DNA from: Megamerina dolium
Taxonomy: Eukaryota > Arthropoda > Insecta > Diptera > Megamerinidae
Direction of reading: 5' to 3'
NCBI GenBank assembly: GCA_963854835.1
Contig: OY978527.1
Location: forward strand, 32,583,047-32,647,046
DNA: 64,000 nucleotides
Shown here: positions 14,047-25,735 of the stretch, in pieces
How the letters are laid out: each line of letters begins with the position of its first letter
Position numbering within the stretch: the stretch's first letter is position 1
The notes under the pieces: generated by a model
What the model saw: only the letters and a program-made list of their open reading frames with translations
Databases searched by the model: none
Told to the model about the DNA's origin: nothing
Made by a program: the position numbers and the translations under genes

Positions 14047-17000
14047 TCAGTTGCCCTTATTGTCAATTCCTTGGTTCTCGTTTGCGTTTATATAATTATA
14101 TTTGTTGTTGTTGTTGTTATTATTAGAACGTCGATACTTGGGTGTTATGTAATAGATATTCGATTGCTCCCCATCATTACCAACAACACTGACATCACTA
14201 ACACCACCACCACCACGATATGGGTTCGATCGATAAATTGGATTGCTTACCACCGGCGAGATGAACTCACTATCAGGATTGATGGGTGGCAGTGGTTGGC
14301 GGTAGTTCACCAATATATCACGATGAAGTGGTATCTGTTGTTGTTGTTGTTGTTCTTGTTGGTGTTGTGTGTGTTGATGATGCAATGGTGGAAAACGGCG
14401 TGTTGGCGGAGATGATGCATAATATTGTGATTGATGGGAAATCGGTGGTGGCAACGGTAAGCGTTGCCCTTGATTTGAGTTGGCATAAGGATTCACAGGT
14501 ATCGTTAGATAGGGGTCAATAAATTCAGCATCTGGGTTTAAGGGTGGACGATTGGGTGCATAATTTACGTTTGTGTCGTTTTCCAAACTCCAAATGGGGG
14601 CTCGAAATTGATCCTGTTGTGGATATGGGTGTGATGGCTGGGGCCGATAATTCACAACTTTGCGCCCACCATTTTGGAATGGTTCATCATAGAAGCGGTT
14701 ATTCTGACGGCCAGGCGGTGGTTCATAGTAATAGCCTGAGAAAGTCCGCATATTTGGCTGTTGTAGACGTTGCTGTCGCTGTGTTGCATACTCATTGAAT
14801 TCCTGCTTGTCCGTCCATAATGGCGATGGCGACGAAGTGGTGAGTACAGTACGCGGTGTACTCTGATAAGCAATACCAAATGGTTGTTGTTGCTGCTGCT
14901 GCTGCTGCTGCAAATTATTTGATTTTAAGCGGATTTTTTTGGGTCGACCTTCTAGCCTCTTATACTGCTCCAGTTCGGCTGAATGTAGTGGCACCAAAGT
15001 GGAGGTACTGTGATATTTTTCTGTTTGCTGTTGGTGTTGCTGCAAATTTTGTTGATCACGATGTGCTGATTGAGGTGTGTCATTATCTACTTTGTCATAA
15101 GCAATTGCTTTAAATACATTCTCATCATCCACGTGTGGACTATAAGTCACCATTGGCTTGAATGGTTGTTCATCGAATTTACTGGGCGGTTGAAATTTAT
15201 CAACATCAGCTATTGCCAACTGCTGCAATGGTTGCAGATTTTTTGTTGCATCGAATGTGTACTCATAGACGGTTTTAGCCTTTGGAGTACGCGGTATGGA
15301 GTTGTCACGTAACTGTTGATCGTGATAGTAGCGCAAAGTATCTCTGATCGCATTAACCTCCTGCTCAAAGTCGTGCAGTGGTCGTGCATTGTAAATGGGT
15401 CTTTGCTGTAGCATTTTGTAGCGAATTTCCGGTTTTGGCGTAATGTAAACAATATTCTCTGGTTGCACAAACTGCCGATTGGGAGGTATGGGCCGAAGAT
15501 AATTACGATTTGGCTGTGGCTTAAGTGGTCGTTTGCTTGTTGTGTAAATACGAATTGCTGGCGTCACGGGAGTCGCCGGAGTTGATGTTGTGGAGAGGAA
15601 ATCATCGATAATATTTGTTGTAGCTGGTTTACGTTTCGGTTGCGCATAATCGTAATAAATTGGATTTGAGTTAGAGAGTGTGTCAGCGATGGATGGCGCA
15701 CGTGTGGTTGGCACATAATCTATGGCATTCGGGCGTGAGTTCGATGGATAGATGGGTACGGGAACAGCTACTGGAACTGGCACTGGCTCAACTTGCAACG
15801 GAAGACCTGATGATTGTATTGGTGGTGGTGTAGGTTTTGATATCGGTATCATTGCCAGGGAACGTGGCGGAGCTGGTGTAATATCTATCGTCTTTGGAGT
15901 ATATTCGGAAATTGTAGTGATGACCTGATGTTGTCGATACGGTGCTTCAGTTGTGGTTGATGTTGTAGTTGTGGTTGTAGTCGTAGTCTTCGGACTACTA
16001 GTTGTTGAAGTAGTACTTGGATGGGATCTAAGTTTTGGCGGAAATGATGAAGTCGCTGGCTTTTCCGATTTCTCCAAACGACTAAATTGATTTGCCGGAG
16101 GTGGAAGCACAATACCTGGCACAAGAGGTCCCGGTGGTACTGGATTGGAATAATTACTCTTATAAACGAAACTGTATGAGGGTGGATAATATAGTGACGG
16201 ATCATCTTCATCAAAATAATCGGTGCCATTCGAATTGTCGAGTGAACCATTACGACCAAATGGAAATGGACCCAAGCCAGGAAATGTTATTGGTCGAGCA
16301 TTACTCAAAAATGGATTGACAAACGTTTGGTTGTGGTATAACCACGGCGGATAGGGCGCCGGGTAGACATAGCCTGGCTCTTCCGTAGAATCTTGAGGCG
16401 ATCCCGGCCGGGCAAGAGAATTTTTCTCGTTGTCACTATCACTTTCGGATGGCGTGTAGTTGGCCTCTGGGCCGGCGGGATAAACTGGTATCGATTCGTT
16501 AGCGACCGGAAAGACGACCGTGAATTTATTATTTCCGATAAACTGTACTGGTCCATTCTCTTCGAGCTGGACGGGAAATGGTGGCGGTACTTTGGGATTT
16601 GGCGGAATTTTAATTTGTCGTCCCGGAGCATCGTAATCATCAATTGGTGGCCATGGTTCATCGGCTTTATCCACATTCAGACTTCCACCCTTGATAACGA
16701 GCAAATGATCTTCGGCCAGCCAAATTTCATCTTCGCTGAGACCACCATAATTGCGTTCGTTATCGATTGGCACCTCTTTGTTTGGCAAATAACTCAAAAC
16801 ACCTGGCCTTTTGGGTTCGCGACGAAAAATTTCCTTTTCTATCAAACCATATTTGCCTTCACGCACTTGATCAGACAAAGTCTTTTTCGAATCATCTTTA
16901 CTAGTATTTTTCTTTGACTTGACGAAACTCTCCTTGCCCGAACCAGCGCTTAATCTTAGTATACCATTATCCCAATTATCAAAATCGCCGGCATCATCTA

Positions 17001-18587
17001 AAAGTGCCTCATCATCTTCACGATCATCTTCATCGTCGACTATGTCTACCGATTCGGTTGTGGTGGTAACTACGGATGCATTTGAAACCCGTTCGGATTC
17101 CCTATACGAGCTGCTTAACATGGGTTGTTTCTTACGACGAAAATACAATGACGACGGCCTAACTGTTGTGCTCGAATTCGATATAGAACTATTCGTTGTT
17201 ACAACCGACACTTGATATGTAGAATGTCCTTCCGCATTTTGTATATGACCTGCTACAAGACGCTGTATCATTCGAGGCCTGAAAAGAGTAATTAGAAAAA
17301 TTTAATTACTTGATATATACGAGGTTCTTGCAGAGGTTCTCGATTCCTCAACTCTATTCAACTTCAACTTAACAAATCCTCTTACTTGTTAAGCAAAATT
17401 TCACAAAAGCGTCTGCATGGAGCATATGTAGATTCTTAAGGGATGTTCAATATAATACAATATTATATTTATTATAAGCAATAGGGAAAAACAAAATTTC
17501 AATTCATATTTTGATTGAACATCAAGCATCAATTCCATTTACAGCATATTATTATACTATTTTAGATTTAGATAATCTGCAGTTTTGCAAAATAATAAAA
17601 TAAATAATGTTCACGTATTAGGAGCTTATATAATGTAACTAATTTGATAATTTGGAACAATAATTTGGAAATCTATCTCTCAGAAGTCGCACACCTGACG
17701 TGTGCACAAAATATACGAAACGAACTAAAATTCAAGCTTTATGTTAACACTAAACCAGCGAACATGGTTAATCGTTTGTCAAAAATGGTAACTCACGTTT
17801 TTGGTGTCTGTTGCAATTTTGTTTTCGTTGAGCTGTTTGTCTGCAGCAAATTTATAGCGAGCTTGCTGCCGTGATCATCATCATTGTACGTGCCATCATC
17901 ATCATCATCATCATTGTGCACAAGCGTTGAATGTCGAATCGACTTACGATAATGATTCGTATTGAAGGTTGTTTCTGGCAATGATGATGATGATGATCTT
18001 AACGTTGGCCTGGTACTCATGTTGTACGACGTTCTCAAATGATGAGGCCTATCATAACGTTTGTATTTATGCATATTGGTTAAACTACTATCGCTGTTGC
18101 GCTGCTGAGCTATTGTTGATGCGCTCTGTAGACTACGATTTTGGCGCATGCCACTCGCAACTGTGCTTGCTGTTATTGTTGGTGCATTGCGCATTAGGCG
18201 CATTGAAGCAAATGTAGTAGCGTTCCATGATGATGGTGGTGTAGATGATAATGATGACGCCGACGGCGACGAATCGTTGCGATAGCGTTGATGATGGTCA
18301 TATGCTAGTGCTTGCCTTGTTGGTAGCTCTGCTTGCCATCGTCTACTCTTAGTTGTTAGCATTGTTGTTGGTGTTGATGCTAACAATGCAGCCGGTTGTG
18401 CTGTTGTACTCTGTATTTTTATTAATGCTATTGCTGTTGTTGTTTCTGCAGTTGCTACACTTGATGCTATGGATACGGAAGCTGTTAGTATAACTGTCGC
18501 CACAAACAGTCGAAAATGTCGATATGTCTTTATGTGCAGTGCTCCCAAAAAGAGAATCCTAATCAAGTTCAAGGCAAACGACTTCAT
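14047..18587 (-). CDS. large secreted or membrane-anchored Pro/Gln/Thr-rich low-complexity protein, two coding exons
   Basis: Exon 1 is 18587-17797 and exon 2 is 17278-14047. They join through a 518-bp GT-AG intron (donor AC|GTGAGT, acceptor TTTCAG|G) in phase 2, giving 1340 residues and a TGA stop. The start is the ATG at 18587, directly preceded by a CGCAG acceptor-like sequence, so a non-coding 5' exon is likely. Residues 1-60 contain two hydrophobic stretches (LNLIRILFLGALHI and FRLFVATVILTASVSIASSV followed by ATA), fitting a signal peptide or signal anchor. Then follow Ser/Thr- and Arg-rich sequence with a run of six Asp, a conserved-looking block (NYGGLSEDEIWLAEDHLLVI), Pro-rich segments, (T)n and TTTEAP, several polyQ runs and a final polyAsn. 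The block PPxNPDxEFIxP occurs at about residues 1175 and 1261. I do not recognise the family. An extracellular-matrix, cuticle or mucin-like role is possible but unproven. Confidence 0.85.
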
Positions 18588-18781
18588 CTGCGTCAAAAGT
18601 GAAACAAGAATGGAATAATAGTAAAAATGAATGTAATAGAATTTTATATATGTACATTTTTAAAGTATTAAAAATGTCAATTAGTCTCGAAATTATAAAC
18701 TACAAATAAATTGCACAAATGTAATATTTTTTTATATTGATGAATTTTATGAGAAATAGGTGAACATAAAAATAGAAAAAT

Positions 18782-19238
<457 letters not shown>

Positions 19239-19243
<5 letters not shown>

Positions 19244-19879
19244 TAAATCATAAATGCGCCCCTGCTGTTTAAAGTAACCTGTTTAACGTACACAAACGAT
19301 GCATACCATATGTTTGTGCAAGCTTGGACGTTATGCAACAGTTACTCGCAGTCTTTGTTGATTTGTAGAAGTGTGACTGCTTATCTGTCTACTCTATCGG
19401 ATCTATCGTGCCATCAGTCTGTCTATTCATTTAAGAGCATCCGTCTAAGGCACACTTAATGGTACACAAATTATGATAATTAGCTGATGAGTCATGTGTT
19501 CCATAAGTATGAAATTTTGAGCCAGCCTTTAAGCCACACTGTGATTATAAATAATACGTGAAAATGCAATGGATAATTGTGTATATGTATCTGTCTGCTC
19601 ACGTGCTTTATGCATTTATATCTTTGGCATTTTTCTTTGGTTTTATCATGGTTATATTACAACTTAAAATTATTTTGAATATTTTTGATTTATATAATAT
19701 ATAGGGTGTGTGAATTAGTAACCGACCTTTTACGTTACATGACGCTACGCGTAAGCGGGATGTCGTGCATCATTTTTCGAAATTTAATTTTATATGAATA
19801 TTCACTTCAAATTGGTTGAGCGCATCATATTTTTTTTACAATTGAAAACTTTGAGAATCGGTGTATAAAACAGAATTTG
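19239..19879. other. intergenic stretch between the TA tract and a mariner relic
   Basis: No gene is recognisable. TATAGGGTGTGTGAATTAG near 19701 may be the left end of the mariner relic that follows, but no matching right end was found. Confidence 0.45.
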
Positions 19880-20440
19880 CGGGAAATTTTGTTAAGTTAC
19901 ATTTTTGCAAAGAAAAGTGCGGCTGAAAGTCGTCGTTTGCCTATGGAATTGGCGACAATTCTCTATCCAATACATAGTGTAAGGAACGGTTTGTGCGCTT
20001 CAAAAACAGTGATTTGGACAGCCGAAACAGGTTGACGACAAGGATTTGGAGACATTCGACCAAGACCAAGACCTGGTCGAACCATTACTGGAGAGCTGTA
20101 CCGACAACAATTCATGCGGTCGAAGAGAGCAATGATTGAGAAGCGGCCGGAATATGCGACCAGACACGAGTCGGTAATTTTTCACCATGACAACACACGG
20201 CCACACATTGCTATACTGGTTAAAAACTATATTGCTAATAGTGGATGGGAAGTTTTACCCCACCTGCTTTATAGCCCAGATCTGGCTCTTTCAGATTATC
20301 ACTTGTTCCGGCGCATGCGGAACGCCCTTGATAGAATACGCTTCACTTCAGTCACCGAAATCAAAAATTCAATTCGTTTTAAGCTGCCAAGCCGGCGAAG
20401 TTTCTGATGGACAATACTTTGAATGACATGTTTTTTACAG
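19880..20440 (+). mobile_element. degenerate mariner (DD34D) relic
   Basis: The plus-strand frame reads HESVIFHHDNTRPHIAILVK, then VLPHLLYSPDLALSDYHLF. The second Asp (HHDN) and third Asp (LSDYHLF) have exactly 34 residues between them, the mariner signature. The first-Asp domain is missing or scrambled (about 19900-20110 preserves only short pieces such as AESRRLPMELA), so the copy is internally deleted and dead. Confidence 0.8.
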
Positions 20441-21365
20441 AATTAGTATTAAAATAAAATTGCAAATATATATGTGCAAGTTATTTGCTTTAGTAGCGAA
20501 TGTCTAAATGAAGTAATGTTAATATTTAGGTTAGGTTAGGCTATACTAGCTGACCCCAAAAAGTGGGTGCCATATAGACCTTTATGGGTCCGAAGTTATT
20601 CCACAACAACTAGATCTAGTTATGCGATGTACAAATATTTGAAATTTCGAAATTTCCCACACTTCAGTTGTGCTTTCTTACTCGAAGCCGCTGCATCAAC
20701 TAGATCGTTTAATTCTGGATCGTTAAAATGCGACCCCTAATAAATTTTCACTGCAACATTTTCTCTAAAAATACTAACACGTCAACGTCAGCCTTTAAGG
20801 GAGCCCATCTCCAAAACTAACCGAAAAAGCAATCAGGAACCCAGGAATCTCCCCTAGCGCAGTTAAATAGTTTTCGTACAATTTTTTTTAAACTGTGATA
20901 TGATCGATATCAATAAAATCCCCGAAAAAATTTATTAATGTAACAAACCAGATAGTTTGATATCTATCGCTCAGTTCAATTTCAATATCTCTATCTCTCT
21001 CTCTCTCTCTCTCTTTTACTCGTTTTGCTTATCATACCCTTCCATTCTCCCAGAAAAAAATCATATATTTATTAAGTCGTCATGTAAACTTTCACCTAGT
21101 GGACTAGTAAAATACGTATATGTTTGATTTTTGAGCAAATAAATGCGAAAATTTGATAAAAGTTCTTTCCAATTTTTTTAAATTTCATGATAAAATCTTT
21201 GGATTCGCCGAAAGTTTGAGAAATAACCGTACTTTACCGCATTACACTACTTGACAATTTTTTGCTTTTTCGCGAATAGCTCAAAAAAGGTATTTATAAA
21301 CTAACTTAATCTTGCCTACATTTATTTCACCAAAGAAGCGAAATATTCGCAAAAACTTATGTAAC
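20441..21365. other. intergenic stretch with a possible LINE end and a (CT)n run
   Basis: TTAGGTTAGGTTAGGC begins at about 20527 and is followed by GTGGGTGCCATATAGACC, a pattern I associate loosely with fly LINE ends. A (CT)n microsatellite lies at about 20988-21014. No gene is seen. Confidence 0.45.
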
Positions 21366-21585
21366 CCTTTCCTTTCCGACGATGTGTCGCTTGTGTGGAT
21401 CGGATCAAATTCACTTACAATCATCAAAATATGTGAAATAATTTTTTTTTTCATGTTAATGAAACAACTGAATCTAAGTAATGCTCAAAGAAAGACACAG
21501 CTCAATTTTTTTCAACTTTCTTTGTCTATGACTCAGTCAAATTTGATCCGATCGACACAAGTGGCACATCGTAGGAAGGAGGCCA
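21366..21585. mobile_element. small inverted-repeat element (MITE-like)
   Basis: Left arm about 21373-21411 (CGACGATGTGTCGCTTGTGT, then GATCGGATCAAATT) and right arm about 21541-21580 are inverted copies with few mismatches (right arm read inverted: TACGATGTGCCACTTGTGTC, then GATCGGATCAAATT). About 130 bp of AT-rich DNA lies between. It carries no coding capacity. The superfamily is not assigned because no clear target duplication is visible. Confidence 0.65.
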
Positions 21586-22229
21586 TTCAAATGATGAAAT
21601 GATGTGCAAATCATATCATATGGATAAACCGTTTTCATGAATATCTCGAAAACGCTTGTTTTCTTGTTCAGCGACCCAAACTTAGTCTAGAAAACACACT
21701 TTTATTGAGGTACTTTTTTCGTGTCGACTAGTGTTTTTAACGCTAGCGTACTTTCGCATAAAAACAAAGGTGTTGGCCCACTTACGCAGTAAGCATATCG
21801 CGTCATTATTATATGCAAAAGTACATTTTATTTTATTAATAAACATATAAGTAAGTACATGTGTGCGAATTGAAAATAGTAATTTTGGTTATATTCACAA
21901 CGCATTTATTTTGTAATTTGCTTTATTTACTTGTTTATAAGTTTTCATTAATATTTTAATATATTGTATTATATTGTATTATATTTTTAATAATTCACTC
22001 TTTGAGCAACAGAGCACTCACTTTGGAAATAAATTTGCTACATTTCTCAACGGGGTTCAACTGTAAAGTGATTAAATACTTTTCGGGTAAGTACAGCGTC
22101 TTTCAACGAAAGGTGTCATTTGAAATTAAGAAAAAAAAACGCAAAATTTGTGTGAAAACAGCTAATAAATCTCTTTTTGCATATGGCTATTCTTTTGATG
22201 AAATTTTTCATCATATTTTCATATAATTA
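21586..22229. other. AT-rich intergenic stretch
   Basis: No gene or repeat family was recognised. The frame at 22002-22226 has no conserved motif. Confidence 0.45.
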
Positions 22230-22475
22230 AGGCTGTATCTTGCGAGTAACAGTTCTGATATTGCCTTTGAGTGATTCAATATTTGCTGGAGCATTGGCGT
22301 ATATTCTATCTCTAACGTGACCCCAAAGAAAAGAGTCAAATGGTGTTACAAAGTGTCATTCTTGTTGAAATAGCCTGTGTTATAATGGTTGACAATCAAA
22401 ATTTCGCTCGGAAAAAGTGTTAGTATGAAAATAACTCAAAAAGACACAACTAGAAGAACTACCCTGTATCTGTAA
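22230..22475 (-). mobile_element. C-terminal relic of a Tc3-like (DUF4817-type) transposon
   Basis: The minus strand from 22345 to 22242 reads TPFDSFLWGHVRDRIYANAP, then ANIESLKGNIRTVTR. This is the conserved tail after the third catalytic acid of Tc3-like transposases common in insects (TP.D.FLWG.V....Y). The downstream end ACAGGGTAG (near 22464, minus strand) may be the terminal repeat. The rest of the gene is absent. Confidence 0.7.
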
Positions 22476-23454
22476 CTCATTGTATCGTGTGTATATGTAT
22501 GATGGTATTGATACATTCGTCATAGGCAGCGATTAATGACGGGGAGTCATTATTACGTTGGTGAATGCAATGAAATCGAAGAGGTTATTATTACAATTTC
22601 TTGTTGTTACATAATACCAGATTTGTACGTGTGAAAATACATATCTATATACGAGCATTGATAAATGAGAGCCTTAGGTATGGACACAATTTTTTTTTTT
22701 TTTGGTTTGATACATTTGGCCAACATATGTTCGAATTATTTTTTACACCTGAAATTATTATGATGATTTATGAAGGTCGTCACATATGTACATAACTTCC
22801 AATTCAAAACGTACGTGACATTTTACACAGAAACCAGTCAATGAAAACCGCATATGTTATGATATAAAAATTAGTATTCTCTAAGCTACTGAATAGCGCA
22901 ACTATGACGAATTCTTCTAGTGCAGCAGATTTCCGAAACATCCCAATTGCGGTCGTACCATCTTAGTGTGGCCTCAGATTATCACACTACTACAACTCCC
23001 GGGAGGTAAGCTAACCTCTTACACTCAGGTAAGGAATTAGCTCGGCACAACTATGTCTGAGCTCGGTATTCTGCACTGCTCAACTCCTGTTGGTTAGTGA
23101 AAATTGGGTGGAGCATGACTTGAAAAACAAACAAGAAGAGGGGTCGATCCAGCATCGGATGGATGGATGCTACAGTTGCAAATCACATTTAGGATTTTAT
23201 AATTCGGATAGCCTTACAAGCTTTTCAGTGCTGAGTGTGAGGGATTTCACATTTCTGAGCTTCAATTAATTGGAGTTAGTGAGTTAGAAACCAAGACCAT
23301 GTGCTCTGGGCCGCCACCTTAACCTACCTACCTACCCATACAGAAGAAGTGGATTGTTCTGTATTGCACCAAAGCCCATATACTTAAAACCCCTAGAAGA
23401 CTAATCGTTCCGACCTCCTTTTGGAGTAAACGCAAGTATTGTTCGTATGTATAT
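22476..23454. other. intergenic stretch
   Basis: No gene recognised. A (CCTA)n-like simple repeat lies at about 23320-23337, just before a SINE copy. Confidence 0.45.
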
Positions 23455-23745
23455 GGGTATTGCAGTTCACTGGTTAGTGCGGGATCAATCCCCGACTGGA
23501 GCACAACTTTAATATCGAAAATTTTTTCTTTCGAACTATACCCATCTGTCGGCAAGCAATTGCCCTGAAAACGCTTCTAAAAGAGCTCTGTGACAAGGCT
23601 CAGGAACAGAGATGTTACAAGAGTTCTTGCCGTCCGGAACCAGCTAATATAAGTAGGTCCCATCTAATACTGTCAAAAATTTAACACGCACAACAATACT
23701 GGAATGGAAGCTCAGATCTTCAGGGCCTATAAGTGCCTTTATTTT
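23455..23745 (+). mobile_element. tRNA-derived SINE copy with a deleted tRNA mid-section
   Basis: The head shows CAGTTCACTGGTTAGTGC, then directly GGGATCAATCCCCGACTGG. The A-box and B-box remnants are kept, but the anticodon region between them is lost. The body follows in full: CTGTCGGCAAGCAATTGC, CCGTCCGGAACCAGCTAATA, GTAGGTCCCATCTAATACTG and the TATAAGTGCC tail ending in TTTATTTTATTTT. Confidence 0.85.
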
Positions 23746-24240
23746 ATTTTATTTCTTAATCGCCTTATCCTTTTTAGCTCGCCTGAAATACTCTCTGTTT
23801 ATTCCTCATAGAGCAGTGGGCAGCAGAGTTTCAATCAAAAATCATCAAAATTAGAATTATTTGTTAATATCAAAGCGAATATAAATTAAAATAGCATTAA
23901 AAACGATGTTTTATTTCAATTATTAAATTATTTAGTACGTTTAGTGCAGTAAAAATATAGAAAATGAACAATACTTAGTTAATTCGCTTCGTGGAAACTC
24001 ATTTATTACTTCATGAGGAGTAATTTAGAAGCACTCCTTTATGATATCTTTACCCTTCCATATGGAGCAATTCAGGAACACTCTTTTACGAGATCTCCAT
24101 AATATTCGTCTGTGTTACTGGGACTTATCAAGGATTACTCTATTGAGGATATCTCTGCTGGGTACGCTTGACCGAATACATATGCCGATTAACTCTACTT
24201 ATTGACAATGAATCACTTATTGAGATTAAGTGTTGTGTTA
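23746..24240. other. intergenic stretch
   Basis: No gene recognised. GAGGATATCTCT/GAGATCTCC-type repeats near 24030-24180 are short and degenerate. Confidence 0.4.
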
Positions 24241-25148
24241 CGAAGGCGGTGCCAGAACTACCCGACCTGATATATAGATGGCGGCAGTAATTTGAAAAAA
24301 AAATACTTTAGTGAAAAGTGGCAACCTTATAAAACATATGTTTTAAATCTCAAGGCGCCATGTTGTTTAGTATTTTTTCTGAAGGTGTGTAAGCTAGGTG
24401 AAATTACAGGCATTTCAAAAAGTGCTATACATCGTATATTGACCGAAAATTTAGAGATGAAATGCTGTGTGCACGCGTCACCCCGTTTACTCACAATAGA
24501 ACAAAAACAACGTCATGAAGATGTTTCCATAGAGTGTTTGACGATTTTTCACAGTAATAAAGTCGAGTTGTTGGGGTCGATTCGTAACCATGGATGAGAC
24601 ATGGGTCCACCAGTTCACACCTGAGACAAAGTTGCAGTCAAAACTGTGGACTGAAAGGGGAGAATCGTGTCCAAAGAAGGCGAATACAGTTCCATCTGCA
24701 GGTAAAGTTTGGGGTCTATTTTTTGGTATGCACGTGGGATAATTTTTAATGATCATCTTCTAAAAAGAAAAACAATAAACGGCGGTATTATGCTAATTTT
24801 TTTGCAGCGGTTAAGTGATGAAATTAAAGAAAAAAGGCCGCATTTGGCGAAAAAGAAAGTGTTGCTTCATCAAGACAATGCACCAGTTCACACATCCGCT
24901 ATTGCGATGGCCTAAATCAATGAGTTAAATCTCGAATTGCTTCAGCACGCACCTTATTCGCCAGATTTAGTTCCTTCGGATTATTTTCCATTTCCAAAAT
25001 TGAAAAAATGGTGGTAGAAGATTTGCAAACATGAAGAGGTGGAAAAGTGTATAGAGCTAAAAGGAGATTATGTTGAGAAATAAAGAAAAATTTGCCCAAA
25101 TTTGTTGTGTTTTCTTTGTTAGGTCGGGTAGTTTAGGGACCGCACTCG
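24241..25148 (+). mobile_element. internally deleted mariner with 28-bp terminal repeats
   Basis: Ends: CGAAGGCGGTGCCAGAACTA... at 24241-24268, and its inverted counterpart at about 25121-25148 (read inverted: CGAGTGCGGTCCCTAAACTA...). Both share ACTACCCGACCT, and TA flanks each side. The coding remnants are in order: GEITGISKSAIHRILTENLE (helix-turn-helix), MDETWVHQFTPE (first Asp), DNAPVHTS (second Asp) and HAPYSPDLVPSDYFLF (third Asp, 34 residues after the second). The length is 908 bp against about 1.3 kb for intact mariners, and stops and frameshifts are present. All three Asp motifs survive. Confidence 0.88.
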
Positions 25149-25552
25149 TATATGTAAATCCTACGCGAATTGCACCCAGTACTCTATTGAGAATGGCCTT
25201 CTTCGAATTCTCGTGGTGAAACGAAGCCGAAGAATGCCAAGGTAGATCTGTCAGTTAACATGTCAATGGCGACAGTTTTTTTTTTTTTTTGGAATACACA
25301 CGGTGTCAATCGCATCGATTACCTTAAACATAGTCAAATGTTCACTGGTGCATATTATATATATTATGTTATATAGGTTGGATCGAGTTGACTTCGATTT
25401 GAAGCAAAAACGATTACATTTTTCTCCAGGAAAACTCACTATCTATTTCCTGTTTACAAACATAAACATAAAGGACATCGATGAAACAAACGCATATTTA
25501 ATGGTGGCCTCGAGGAATCCTATTATTTGGAGGGCATAAAGAAATTAGAAAT
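25149..25552. other. intergenic stretch
   Basis: No gene recognised. The frame at 25303-25539 has no motif. Confidence 0.4.
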
Positions 25553-25735
25553 TAGACGACGCAGAAGAGGAAGACCAAACCTCAGGTGGAAAGACCAAGT
25601 ACTGGAGAACCTGACGGCGCTTGGAATTTCTAACTGGCGCCAGCTAGCGAAAAACAGAGATGGCTGGCGAAGCATGTTATTTTCGGCTTAAATCGATATT
25701 CGGTTGTTATGGCCACATAAGTAAGTAAGTAAAGA
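25553..25735 (+). mobile_element. 3' end fragment of the RTE-like LINE
   Basis: The frame reads RRRRGRPNLRWKDQVLENL, then TALGISNWRQLAKNRDGWRS and a stop. This is the C-terminus of the LINE polyprotein seen again at 28690-30175. It is followed by the 3' UTR TTCGGTTGTTATGGCCACAT and a (TAAG)n tail. It is a severely 5'-truncated insertion. Confidence 0.85.

Noticed and set aside
14071..17215. Plus-strand open frames of 75-174 residues across the low-complexity protein gene
   Set aside because: They are antisense to a well-supported spliced gene, and their composition mirrors its codon repeats.
18588..18596. TTG start three codons upstream of the low-complexity protein ATG
   Set aside because: It lies in a splice-acceptor-like sequence (TTTTGACGCAG) immediately before the ATG.
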